Source: Campylobacteraceae bacterium
GTDB lineage: Bacteria; Campylobacterota; Campylobacteria; Campylobacterales; Campylobacteraceae
DNA length: 32,655 nucleotides
Direction: 5' to 3'
Assembly (NCBI GenBank): GCA_031274495.1
Contig: JAISQB010000091.1
Span: 1-32,655 of the forward strand
Position 1 is the first letter of the stretch; each line of letters begins with the position of its first letter. Position numbers and translations under genes: made by a program. Of the stretch, positions 1-7,707 are shown piece after piece. A model generated the notes under the pieces. It did no database searches. It was not told the origin of the DNA and was given only the letters and a program-made list of their open reading frames with translations.

Positions 1-31
1 CGCGTAATCGCGATTTTCTCTTCCCCCCATT

Positions 32-156
32 TTGACACTGCCTCCTGTTTTGATTTATTCAAGGAAAAAGAGCGAGGACCTGTTTGAGCGTTAGCGAGTC
101 CCGCAGCTCCCTTGAATAAATTAAAACAGGAGGGTACCCCGTAGGGGCAGTGTCAA
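32..156. repeat. Large imperfect inverted repeat / structured intergenic element
   Basis: TTGACACTGCC (32-42) pairs with GGCAGTGTCAA (146-156). TCCTGTTTTGATTTATTCAAGG (43-64) pairs with CCTTGAATAAATTAAAACAGGA (110-131) with one mismatch. The centre contains further GC-rich pairing. Confidence 0.85.
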
Positions 157-179
157 CTTTCATGGGGGTCATTTCTTTG

Positions 180-209
180 GTTACTTTCTTTTTGAGAAAA
201 GAAAGTAAC
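180..209. repeat. Perfect 13-bp stem hairpin (GTTACTTTCTTTT-tgag-AAAAGAAAGTAAC)
   Basis: Direct reading of the inverted repeat, 180-192 against 197-209. Confidence 0.85.
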
Positions 210-284
210 AAGAAAACAATAAAGTTTTGAATGAAAAAAGGTTGATAGAACCTATTGTATATTCTTTGATTGCTTATGTTTTTT

Positions 285-376
285 TAGTTTGGATTCCCGC
301 CTGCGCGGGAATGACGGAGAGGAAGGCAAAGACGCTTTTTATATTTGGATTCCCGTTTTCACAGAAATAACAGAGA
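285..376. repeat. Two direct copies of the dispersed repeat 'TTTGGATTCCCGCCTGCGCGGGAATGACGGAGA' (second copy degenerate)
   Basis: Copy at about 285-320 and degenerate copy at about 343-376. Same core recurs at 22273-22308 (inverted) and 22395-22430. Confidence 0.75.
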
Positions 377-475
377 AAAGTTGGAATATCCCCACATTAC
401 TTGCTTTGTGATACGCTAAAGCGCGGGGATGGGCATAAAAGTGTAGGTAAATGCCACCGACACTACACATCATCC

Positions 476-1189
476 TCAATGCTCGTGCGGATGTGTATGC
501 GGGGGTAGTCCGTCGTGAGTGTGGGTTAGTTTGGGGTTTGTTGTATATTCTAGTCCGTTGGGGGTGATTTTGTAGATTTTGTGTACGATGGATTCTATGA
601 ACTCTTTGTCGTGGGAGACTATGATGATGCTTTTGTTTATCTTTTTTAGTATCTCGACGAGGCGGAGTTGTACTTCGAAGTCAAGCCCGGATGTGGGTTC
701 GTCTAAGAGCATTAGTTTGGGTTGTGTTATTAGGACGCCGGCTAATGCGGCTAATTTTTTTTCGCCGCCGGATAGGTGGTAGACGACCTTTTTTGCAAGG
801 TGTGAAATGCCAAGTTCGCTTAAGATAGCTTGCGTTTTTTCTCTTGCTTCTTCTTTGCCGACGCCGCGCGCTAAAAGGCTGAAGGCTACATCGTCTTCTA
901 CTATCGGGGCTAAAAATTGGTTGTCTGAGTCTTGCAAAAGATAGCCCACCATATGTCTGATGGATTTAAAATCATCGCTGCTATTTATCTTTTGGTGGAA
1001 AAGTTCGACACTCCCCTCTTCTACTTTGCAAAGCCCGACGATACTCTCCAACAGAGTCGTCTTGCCGCAGCCGTTTGGTCCTATGATGGCAATCTTTTCT
1101 TTGTGGGATACATCAAGCGTTATGTTTTTTAAGAGCTCCCTGCCCTCCACTTTGACGGATAGATTTTTGATATTTACAGAACAACTCAT
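476..1189 (-). CDS. nikO: ECF/CbiO-type nickel(cobalt) transporter ATP-binding protein with His-rich C-terminus
   Basis: Walker A GPNGCGKTT, LSGGEKK signature, Walker B LMLLDEPT. C-term ...THTHDGLPPHTHPHEH. Start set at the ATGA overlap with the upstream gene. Confidence 0.85.
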   Translation of the reverse strand: MSCSVNIKNLSVKVEGRELLKNITLDVSHKEKIAIIGPNGCGKTTLLESIVGLCKVEEGSVELFHQKINSSDDFKSIRHMVGYLLQDSDNQFLAPIVEDDVAFSLLARGVGKEEAREKTQAILSELGISHLAKKVVYHLSGGEKKLAALAGVLITQPKLMLLDEPTSGLDFEVQLRLVEILKKINKSIIIVSHDKEFIESIVHKIYKITPNGLEYTTNPKLTHTHDGLPPHTHPHEH

Positions 1190-1845
1190 ACGATAGCTCC
1201 AAAGCGCGCCACAAGCGATATGGCAGTGATAAAACAAAGAGCGATATCATAGCGGCTCATAACTTCGTGCGCGCTTAGCGTGTAAACTTCACCCTTAAAT
1301 CCCCTGATCATCATACTCTTTTGAAGCCCTTTTGCCCGCTCATACGCACGGATGATTAAAGTCCCCACAAAACCAGCCGTGATTTTATAGCTCAAAAGGT
1401 CGGTTTTGGGTTTAAATCCCCTGATATATAGGGCTTTTTTGAAAAGGGCAAATTCGCGCTTTATAAGAAAGATAGACTTTGCCGTGAAAAAGACGATGGA
1501 GGAGAGTTTGTGGGGTGCGCGCAGTCTATGGAGCGCTAAGGCTATGTCAAATTCGTTTTTTTGATAAAATAATAAAAGCATCATCAATAATATAAGATTT
1601 GAGCGCAAAAATATCAAAAGCGCGGTATCATAATCGCCCTGCAAAAGCAAAGTTGCAACCACAATCGCCACAAAGATATTCAAAAAAAGCAGCCTCCAAA
1701 GCGCCGCCTTTAACGCCCTATAGTTCATAAAAATCAAAAACAGTATAGGCAAAAACATAAAAACATATATATGTTGTTGCAACGCCACGGCGAAACTGTA
1801 AACAAATATCACCGCGAGCGCAACAAACGAAGAGATGGATCTCAT
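1186..1845 (-). CDS. nikQ: ECF/CbiQ-type transmembrane component
   Basis: Hydrophobic protein with CbiQ-like 'ALYIRGFKPK' and 'SMMIRGFKG' coupling motifs. Operon position. Internal start (ATGA overlap at 1842-1845) preferred over 1866. Confidence 0.8.
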   Translation of the reverse strand: MRSISSFVALAVIFVYSFAVALQQHIYVFMFLPILFLIFMNYRALKAALWRLLFLNIFVAIVVATLLLQGDYDTALLIFLRSNLILLMMLLLFYQKNEFDIALALHRLRAPHKLSSIVFFTAKSIFLIKREFALFKKALYIRGFKPKTDLLSYKITAGFVGTLIIRAYERAKGLQKSMMIRGFKGEVYTLSAHEVMSRYDIALCFITAISLVARFGAIV

Positions 1846-2258
1846 TTTTTCCTTTTGAAAAACCATAATAGACCAAAAATTACCGCCATAATCAAAAAAG
1901 CGATGAGCGCATTATACCACGGCATATCGGATGGGAGGTTTTGCGCGTCCTCTTTTGTGAGGCTTTTTAGGGCATATTTTGTCTGTTGGAAGTGCCCCAT
2001 ACCCCCATCAACGCTTATCACGACCTCATCTTGCGAAGCGTCCATAGACGCCTTGCCTTCGTCGTTGGTGAAGAGTTTGGCTATCTCGTTGTCATTTGTA
2101 TCTTTAACGATGATTTCGCAATTTTTGCAGGGTGATGATTTTGTAAAATAGCTCTGGATAAAGAGCGTGCCGTTGTCGTCGTAAACAAAAACGCTTAATT
2201 TGTGGGCGGACAGAGTGCCCAACATCAGGATTGTTAATAAAACTATTTTTCTAAACAT
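1842..2258 (-). CDS. nikL: NikL-like accessory component of nickel ECF transporter (signal peptide, C-terminal TM)
   Basis: N-terminal signal peptide, periplasmic segment, C-terminal TM followed by FKRKK. Lies between nikM and nikQ. Confidence 0.65.
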   Translation of the reverse strand: MFRKIVLLTILMLGTLSAHKLSVFVYDDNGTLFIQSYFTKSSPCKNCEIIVKDTNDNEIAKLFTNDEGKASMDASQDEVVISVDGGMGHFQQTKYALKSLTKEDAQNLPSDMPWYNALIAFLIMAVIFGLLWFFKRKK

Positions 2259-2268
2259 AAAAATTTCC

Positions 2269-2862
2269 TTATTTTTTTAAAAAAGAGGGTTGAACTTTTT
2301 CGATGAAATTCAAAGCCAAGAGAGTGATGATCCCCTCTACGATCATTACCGGTATGTGCGCTAAAAAGGCGATTTTAGCCGCTGCCAAAAACTCATCTTT
2401 GTTTAAAAACAGCACAAAAGACAATATCAGCGCGCCGAAAGTTATAGGCACAAAACCAACGCAAAACCAGATGATCTGCTTTTGCCATATTTTTTTATAC
2501 GGTATACGAAAGATAGCGTAACCGACAAGTGCGGGTGTGGCGAGCGTGAAAAGGTTGATACCAAGCGTCGTTATACCGCCGTACCCGAACAAAACACCTT
2601 GTAATAACAAGGCAACAAAGATCGCTACATATGCCCTTACCCCCAAAACTGCCCCGACTATGCCGTTCATTATCAAGTGTACCGATGTGATCCCCAGAGG
2701 GACATAGACAAACGACGCTACAAAAAATAGCGCGGAAAAGGCTGAGACTTTGGGGATGTCGTCGCTTTTTAGGGTTTTTAGGGCGTAGATGAGAACGAGC
2801 GTGGAGACTACCGCGCCCGCTATTAGGATTTTGGGTTCTAAGATACCTTCGCTTATGTGCAT
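2269..2862 (-). CDS. nikM: CbiM/NikM-type substrate-specific component
   Basis: N-terminal 'MHISEGIL' is the hallmark of CbiM/NikM metal-binding proteins. Multiple TM segments. Confidence 0.9.
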   Translation of the reverse strand: MHISEGILEPKILIAGAVVSTLVLIYALKTLKSDDIPKVSAFSALFFVASFVYVPLGITSVHLIMNGIVGAVLGVRAYVAIFVALLLQGVLFGYGGITTLGINLFTLATPALVGYAIFRIPYKKIWQKQIIWFCVGFVPITFGALILSFVLFLNKDEFLAAAKIAFLAHIPVMIVEGIITLLALNFIEKVQPSFLKK

Positions 2863-3611
2863 TATTTGACGCTCTCAGTTTTTAGCCAAAGGACCGCTCC
2901 AAGCTCCACAGGGTACTCTTTACCGCCCTTTTTTATCGTCTCGTCGTCATCTATAAGCGCGGCAAATCCCCACCAACCCTCAAACGGCAACGCAGCGTGA
3001 AAAACGCCGTTTTGGTCTGCTTTTATCACTTGCGTGACATACATATCGTTGGGGGCTTTGAGCTTTTTCGTGTTGTAAAACTCTATCTCGATTTCGGCAT
3101 TTGGGACAGGTTTGCCCTTATAAAGCACTTGACCGCTGAATATATTTCCGACATATAGTGAATACGGACGAGAAAGCGGGATAATTTCAGCTTTTAGTCC
3201 AATTGGCTCGTCCCAACCCTCGCCTGAACCAAACGCGTCTATGATAGTCTTAGTCTGATGGCGGATAAATTTATCTTCCGCAGGCTCAAAATATGGCACG
3301 GGATCAACATAAAACTGATAAACTCCGGGCTCTTTTACTGTGTATTTGGCACTCCAGACGCTCTGTTTCTCTTTTTTACCGGACTTTAAAGAGTTAAGAA
3401 ACGACGTCTTTTTGCCCTCCGTAAATACGCCCGCGTCTTGTGGCTTTACCATATTCATAAGCTCTTGCTCGAATGGGTGCGTGAATTCATAAGCCAAATT
3501 CACTTCGTTGCCGCTCTCGTTTGTGAGGACGATTTTGTCTGTAAAGACAACCTGAAAATGCGCAAACGCCGACGCAGCGGCGAACAGTAACGCAAATGGT
3601 AATACTCTCAT
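2862..3611 (-). CDS. nikK: DUF4198-family periplasmic protein (NikK-like), nickel uptake
   Basis: Signal peptide ([18 protein letters not shown]). DUF4198-like content ([38 protein letters not shown]). First gene of the nik operon. Confidence 0.75.
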   Translation of the reverse strand: MRVLPFALLFAAASAFAHFQVVFTDKIVLTNESGNEVNLAYEFTHPFEQELMNMVKPQDAGVFTEGKKTSFLNSLKSGKKEKQSVWSAKYTVKEPGVYQFYVDPVPYFEPAEDKFIRHQTKTIIDAFGSGEGWDEPIGLKAEIIPLSRPYSLYVGNIFSGQVLYKGKPVPNAEIEIEFYNTKKLKAPNDMYVTQVIKADQNGVFHAALPFEGWWGFAALIDDDETIKKGGKEYPVELGAVLWLKTESVK

Positions 3612-3886
3612 AGATATACTCCTACTTTGATAATATTAATTTTGAACGCGTATTATTGCAAAGTTTTCATAAAAACAAGTTGAGGGGTGGAGCGGCGATT
3701 TATTCTCTACTATTTCTCTCATATTTAATATATAACTTTCAGCATACCTTACAAATTATCTCATATTTCTTGTTTTTTAGCTATTTGAAAGCCAAATAAA
3801 GCATACCCAAGCCAAATTGTAAAAAATATAGCAGCGCCCTATTTATCGATATTTTGACAAAGCGGGCGGGCTCTTTTTTATTATAT

Positions 3887-3899
3887 TTGACTAAGTCAA
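3887..3899. promoter_or_regulatory. Palindrome TTGAC-TAA-GTCAA, candidate operator upstream of the sulfur operon
   Basis: Perfect 5-bp arms, just upstream of a sigma70-like promoter. Confidence 0.4.
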
Positions 3900-3910
3900 T
3901 AAAAATACTC

Positions 3911-3939
3911 TTGTTTTTTCTATTTTTCTATGCTACAAT
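3911..3939 (+). promoter_or_regulatory. Candidate sigma70 promoter TTGTTT-(17 nt)-TACAAT
   Basis: -35-like TTGTTT at 3911-3916, -10-like TACAAT at 3934-3939, 31 nt before the cysM start. Confidence 0.5.
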
Positions 3940-3969
3940 GCGCTTCAAGATTTTTCACAAGGATGAAAC

Positions 3970-4884
3970 TTGAGCGAAGCTATAGGGAATATTTTAGATT
4001 TGGTAGGTAATACGCCGCTTATAGAACTCAAATCCGTAACCGCCCATCTAAAAAATGTAAAAATATACGCCAAAGCCGAATATATGAACCCCAGCGGCTC
4101 CGTCAAAGATAGAGCGGCGCGCGCGATGATACTTCACGGCATTAAAAGCAAAGCGTTCACGAAAGATAAGATATTGATAGACGCCACGAGCGGCAACACG
4201 GGCATATCTTACGCGATGATGTGCGCGCACCTTGGCTACAAAGCCGCCATCTGCGTCCCAAAAAATGCCAATCTCGAAAGAAAAAGGCTACTAAAAGCTT
4301 TCGGCGCACAGATCATAGAGACAGACCCGCTTTTAAGCTCGGACGGCGCGGTGGGCGTCGCAAAAGAGATAGCTTTAAGCGAACCTGAAAAATACTTTTA
4401 CCCCAACCAATACGCAAACGAAGAGAACCCCAAAGCACACTACAACTCAACGGGCATTGAGATATGGCGGCAAAGCGGCAAAAAGGTGACACACTTTGTC
4501 GCAGGTGCGGGCACGGCGGGGACATTTACGGGCACTTCAAGCAGGTTAAAAGAGTTCAACAAAAACATCAAAACCATCCTTATGCAGCCCGACTCACCAT
4601 TTCACGCGTTAGAGGGGATGAAACATTTAGCCTCGTCACCCATCAAAGGCTTTCACGACGAGTCGTTAGTGGATGAAGTGGTGGAGGTAAACAGCGAAGA
4701 GGCGCACGAGACAGCTTTAAGGTTAGCCAGAGATGAGGGGCTTTTTGTGGGATTTAGCTCGGGAGGAAATGTCAGCGCGGCTTTGAAGGTAGCCCAAAAG
4801 GCGCAGGCGGGTTCTGTCATAGTGACGATACTTTGTGATAACGGATTTAGATATCTTACGGACGATTTATGGGAGAAGAGATGA
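3970..4884 (+). CDS. cysM: PLP-dependent cysteine synthase (CysM / O-acetylserine or O-phosphoserine sulfhydrylase family)
   Basis: 'IGNILDLVGNTPLIEL', PLP Lys motif 'NPSGSVKDRAA', 'TSGNTGISYA', C-terminal 'VGFSSGGNVSAAL'. TTG start. Confidence 0.92.
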   Translation: MSEAIGNILDLVGNTPLIELKSVTAHLKNVKIYAKAEYMNPSGSVKDRAARAMILHGIKSKAFTKDKILIDATSGNTGISYAMMCAHLGYKAAICVPKNANLERKRLLKAFGAQIIETDPLLSSDGAVGVAKEIALSEPEKYFYPNQYANEENPKAHYNSTGIEIWRQSGKKVTHFVAGAGTAGTFTGTSSRLKEFNKNIKTILMQPDSPFHALEGMKHLASSPIKGFHDESLVDEVVEVNSEEAHETALRLARDEGLFVGFSSGGNVSAALKVAQKAQAGSVIVTILCDNGFRYLTDDLWEKR

Positions 4885-5306
4885 TAGTTTTAGACAGAGA
4901 ATTTGCGCAGGAGATAAACCTGCACGCTGAAGCCTCTTACCCCGATGAGTGCTGCGGCATTTTGCTGGGCATTTTGGGCGAAGAGAAAGAAAAGATAGTC
5001 AAAAAATTGCTAAATATTGACAACGCCAGAGATGAGGCAAATAGACACAATAGATTTTTGATAACCCCCGCGGACTTTGCAAAGGCATCATTTGCGGCGA
5101 TAAAAGAGGGGCTTGAGATAGTGGGCTTTTACCATTCGCACCCCGACCACCCATCTGCCCCATCGCAGTATGATCTGGAGCACGCGTGGCCTTTTTACTC
5201 ATACATCATCGTATCGGTGAAAAAGGGGCAAGCGGACATTATCTCATCTTGGGAACTTGAAAACGACAGAACTAAATTTAACGCTGAGGCGATAAAAGGA
5301 GCATAA
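4881..5306 (+). CDS. M67 family (JAMM/MPN+) metalloprotease, Mec/HcyD-like
   Basis: JAMM motif HSHPDHPSAPSQYD with upstream 'PDECCGILLG'. Start at the ATGA overlap with cysM. Confidence 0.88.
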   Translation: MIVLDREFAQEINLHAEASYPDECCGILLGILGEEKEKIVKKLLNIDNARDEANRHNRFLITPADFAKASFAAIKEGLEIVGFYHSHPDHPSAPSQYDLEHAWPFYSYIIVSVKKGQADIISSWELENDRTKFNAEAIKGA

Positions 5307-5307
5307 A

Positions 5308-5637
5308 ATGGCAGTTACGATTTTGATACCGACCGCTTTGAGGCAATTTACCGACAATCTATCGGAGATTGAAGTAGAAGCAAGCAGTGTAAGAAAAAGT
5401 TTGGAGAGGCTAAAAGAGGCTTATCCTGACCTTGAAAAACATATATTTTCACCCGACGGCGCTCTTCGCAACTTTGTGAATGTGTATGTGAACGAGGATG
5501 ATATAAGGCAAAAAGATGGCATCGATACCGCTTTGAAGGACAAAGATGTCGTTTTGCTTATCCCATCCATCGCGGGCGGAATAGACTCAAAGGATGTACC
5601 CCTGCGAACTTTCACGCGAAGAGATAACAAGATATAG
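5308..5637 (+). CDS. MoaD/ThiS-like ubiquitin-fold sulfur carrier (CysO/HcyS-like) with C-terminal extension beyond Gly-Gly
   Basis: 'VTILIPTALRQFTDN', 'LRNFVNVYVNEDDIR', 'DKDVVLLIPSIAGG' typical of CysO/MoaD proteins. The reading frame continues IDSKDVPLRTFTRRDNKI after GG. Confidence 0.88.
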   Translation: MAVTILIPTALRQFTDNLSEIEVEASSVRKSLERLKEAYPDLEKHIFSPDGALRNFVNVYVNEDDIRQKDGIDTALKDKDVVLLIPSIAGGIDSKDVPLRTFTRRDNKI

Positions 5638-6742
5638 CCGCCATCTCATACTGCCCGAAGTTGGGCTTGAGGGGCAAAAGAGGCTAAAAAACGGCAAAGT
5701 TTTGCTTATCGGCACAGGCGGGCTTGGCGCTCCTATCGCTCTGTATCTTGCGGCGGCGGGAGTGGGGACTATCGGGCTTGTCGATTTTGACGAGGTGGAT
5801 GTCTCAAATTTGCAGAGGCAGATCATCCACTCCACAAGAGATGTAGGACGCCCCAAGATTGCCTCCGCGACCGATAGGATCAAGGCTATCAACCCAAATG
5901 TGAAAGTGGTGCCTTTTAATATAAGGCTAAACAGCAAAAACGCGCTCGATATCATAAAAGATTTTGATGTCGTAGCAGACTGTACGGACAACTTCCCCAC
6001 GCGCTATCTGGTAAACGACGCGTGCGTGCTTTTGGGCAAGCCGAATGTCTACGCTTCGATATTTCGATTTGAGGGGCAGATAAGCGTATTTTGGGCTAAA
6101 AAGGGTCCGTGCTACAGATGTCTCTACCCCTCCCCTCCTCCTGCGGGGTTTGTTCCAAGCTGCGGCGAGGGCGGGGTTTTGGGCGTGTTGCCGGGTATCG
6201 TGGGCTGCTTGCAGGCAAATGAGATTATTAAGATACTGCTTGGAGCGAAAGAGTTGCTTATCGGAAGGCTTTTGACATTTGACGCGTGGAAGGTGAAATT
6301 TCGCGAATTCAAAATCGCAAAAGATGAAAACTGCCCCATATGCGGCAAGAGTCCAAGTATCACAAGCCTTATTGATTACGAGGATTTTTGCGGGCTAAAG
6401 GCAAAAGAGGAGAGCGAGAGCTTTGATGAGATAAGCGCGATTGAGCTCAAATCAAAGCTTGACAACGGCGAGACGATAAACATCATAGATATAAGAGAGC
6501 CGCACGAATACGCCATCGCCAAGCTCCCAAACTCCAGAGTTATACCGCTGGGGCAAGTTGTAAGGCGTATGGAGGAGATAGATGAGCGTGTCGATACGGT
6601 CTTTGTCTGTAAGGTCGGTACAAGAAGCGTATACGCGATGAAGGCGCTGCGGGATGCGGGATTTAAGGGGAGGCTATTTAACCTCAAAAACGGTGTCGCG
6701 GCGTGGGCTGAAGATGTTGATAAAGAGATGATAAAGTATTAA
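5594..6742 (+). CDS. MoeB/ThiF/MoeZ-type adenylyltransferase with C-terminal rhodanese domain
   Basis: 'LSREEITRYSRHLILPEVG', 'LLIGTGGLGAP', zinc CysXXCys pairs (CYRCLYP, CPICGKSP). Rhodanese tail 'INIIDIREPHEYA...VFVCKVGTRSVYAM'. Confidence 0.93.
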   Translation: MYPCELSREEITRYSRHLILPEVGLEGQKRLKNGKVLLIGTGGLGAPIALYLAAAGVGTIGLVDFDEVDVSNLQRQIIHSTRDVGRPKIASATDRIKAINPNVKVVPFNIRLNSKNALDIIKDFDVVADCTDNFPTRYLVNDACVLLGKPNVYASIFRFEGQISVFWAKKGPCYRCLYPSPPPAGFVPSCGEGGVLGVLPGIVGCLQANEIIKILLGAKELLIGRLLTFDAWKVKFREFKIAKDENCPICGKSPSITSLIDYEDFCGLKAKEESESFDEISAIELKSKLDNGETINIIDIREPHEYAIAKLPNSRVIPLGQVVRRMEEIDERVDTVFVCKVGTRSVYAMKALRDAGFKGRLFNLKNGVAAWAEDVDKEMIKY

Positions 6743-6762
6743 ATTTTTACGGAGGAGACACA

Positions 6763-7707
6763 ATGGCAAAGGAATTTTTAGAAGAGGGAGTTAGCGTAAA
6801 CGCCGCGAGGCAGCTTACCAATACGACCAAGACTACGGCTCAGTTTGAGTCTTTGACGCCCAAATGGCTCACAAGACTTATCGATTGGAAGGCGCTTGAT
6901 TCGGCTTTGTATCGCGTGAATAAGGTCAAAGAGGATAGCAGTCTGTTGGAGGCTTTATGTAATGAAAAAGACCCCGAGGCGCCCATACCGCAAGGGTTTA
7001 TAGACTACGAAACGAAGCCAAGACTGTATGAATTAAAAAGCGTATCTACTATCTTGCAGGTCAAGACGGCTATCGCAGACCTCTACAGCGACCCGTATGA
7101 CCAAACGGACGAGCAGATACGGCTTACGGTGGAGAGCCTCAAAGAGCGCCAAGAGAGCGAGCTTATCAATAACGACGACTATGGACTCTTGAAAAACATC
7201 CACGATTCGCAGCGTATCCAGACAAGAGACGGCGCGCCGACACCTGATGATTTGGATGAACTTATATCCAAAGTCTGGAAAGAGCCCTCTTTCTTTTTAG
7301 CGCACCCAAGAGCTATAGCGGCTTTCGGACGCGAATGCACCAGAAGAGGCGTCCCGCCGCCGACAATCAGCCTCTACGGAACGCAGTTTTTAACTTGGAG
7401 AGGCATACCACTCGTACCGACCAATAAGCTTTTTGTGGACGGTCTGAAAGAGCCAAAAGGCAAAGCCGGCAAGACAAATATCCTGCTCATAAGAACAGGC
7501 GAGAAAAAGCAAGGCGTCGTGGGACTCTACCAAAATGATGTCCCCAACCAACACTCCCGCGGCTTATCCGTGAGATTTATGGGTGTAAACGAGCGGGCGA
7601 TAGCCTCATATCTCTTGTCTATCTACTGCTCCGCGGCGATACTCTCAAAGGACGCGATAGCCGTGCTTGAAGATGTGGATGTGGGCAACTACTATGAGTA
7701 TAGATAA
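6763..7707 (+). CDS. Family 2A encapsulin nanocompartment shell protein (SrpI-like)
   Basis: Recognised family 2A encapsulin sequence features (N-terminal 'SVNAARQLTNTTKTTAQFESLTPKWLTRLIDWK', 'FFLAHPRAIAAFGRECTRRGVPPPT', 'RGIPLVPTNKLFVDG', 'LGLYQND..NQHSRGLSVRFMGVNERAIASYL'-type block). Next to cysteine desulfurase. Strong RBS GGAGGAG. Confidence 0.92.
   Translation: MAKEFLEEGVSVNAARQLTNTTKTTAQFESLTPKWLTRLIDWKALDSALYRVNKVKEDSSLLEALCNEKDPEAPIPQGFIDYETKPRLYELKSVSTILQVKTAIADLYSDPYDQTDEQIRLTVESLKERQESELINNDDYGLLKNIHDSQRIQTRDGAPTPDDLDELISKVWKEPSFFLAHPRAIAAFGRECTRRGVPPPTISLYGTQFLTWRGIPLVPTNKLFVDGLKEPKGKAGKTNILLIRTGEKKQGVVGLYQNDVPNQHSRGLSVRFMGVNERAIASYLLSIYCSAAILSKDAIAVLEDVDVGNYYEYR

Noticed and set aside
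1771-2151. Plus-strand ORF of 126 aa over nikQ/nikL, and similar ORFs opposite metN, valS, cysM and moeB
   Set aside because: Antisense to well-supported genes with recognised motifs; no independent evidence.
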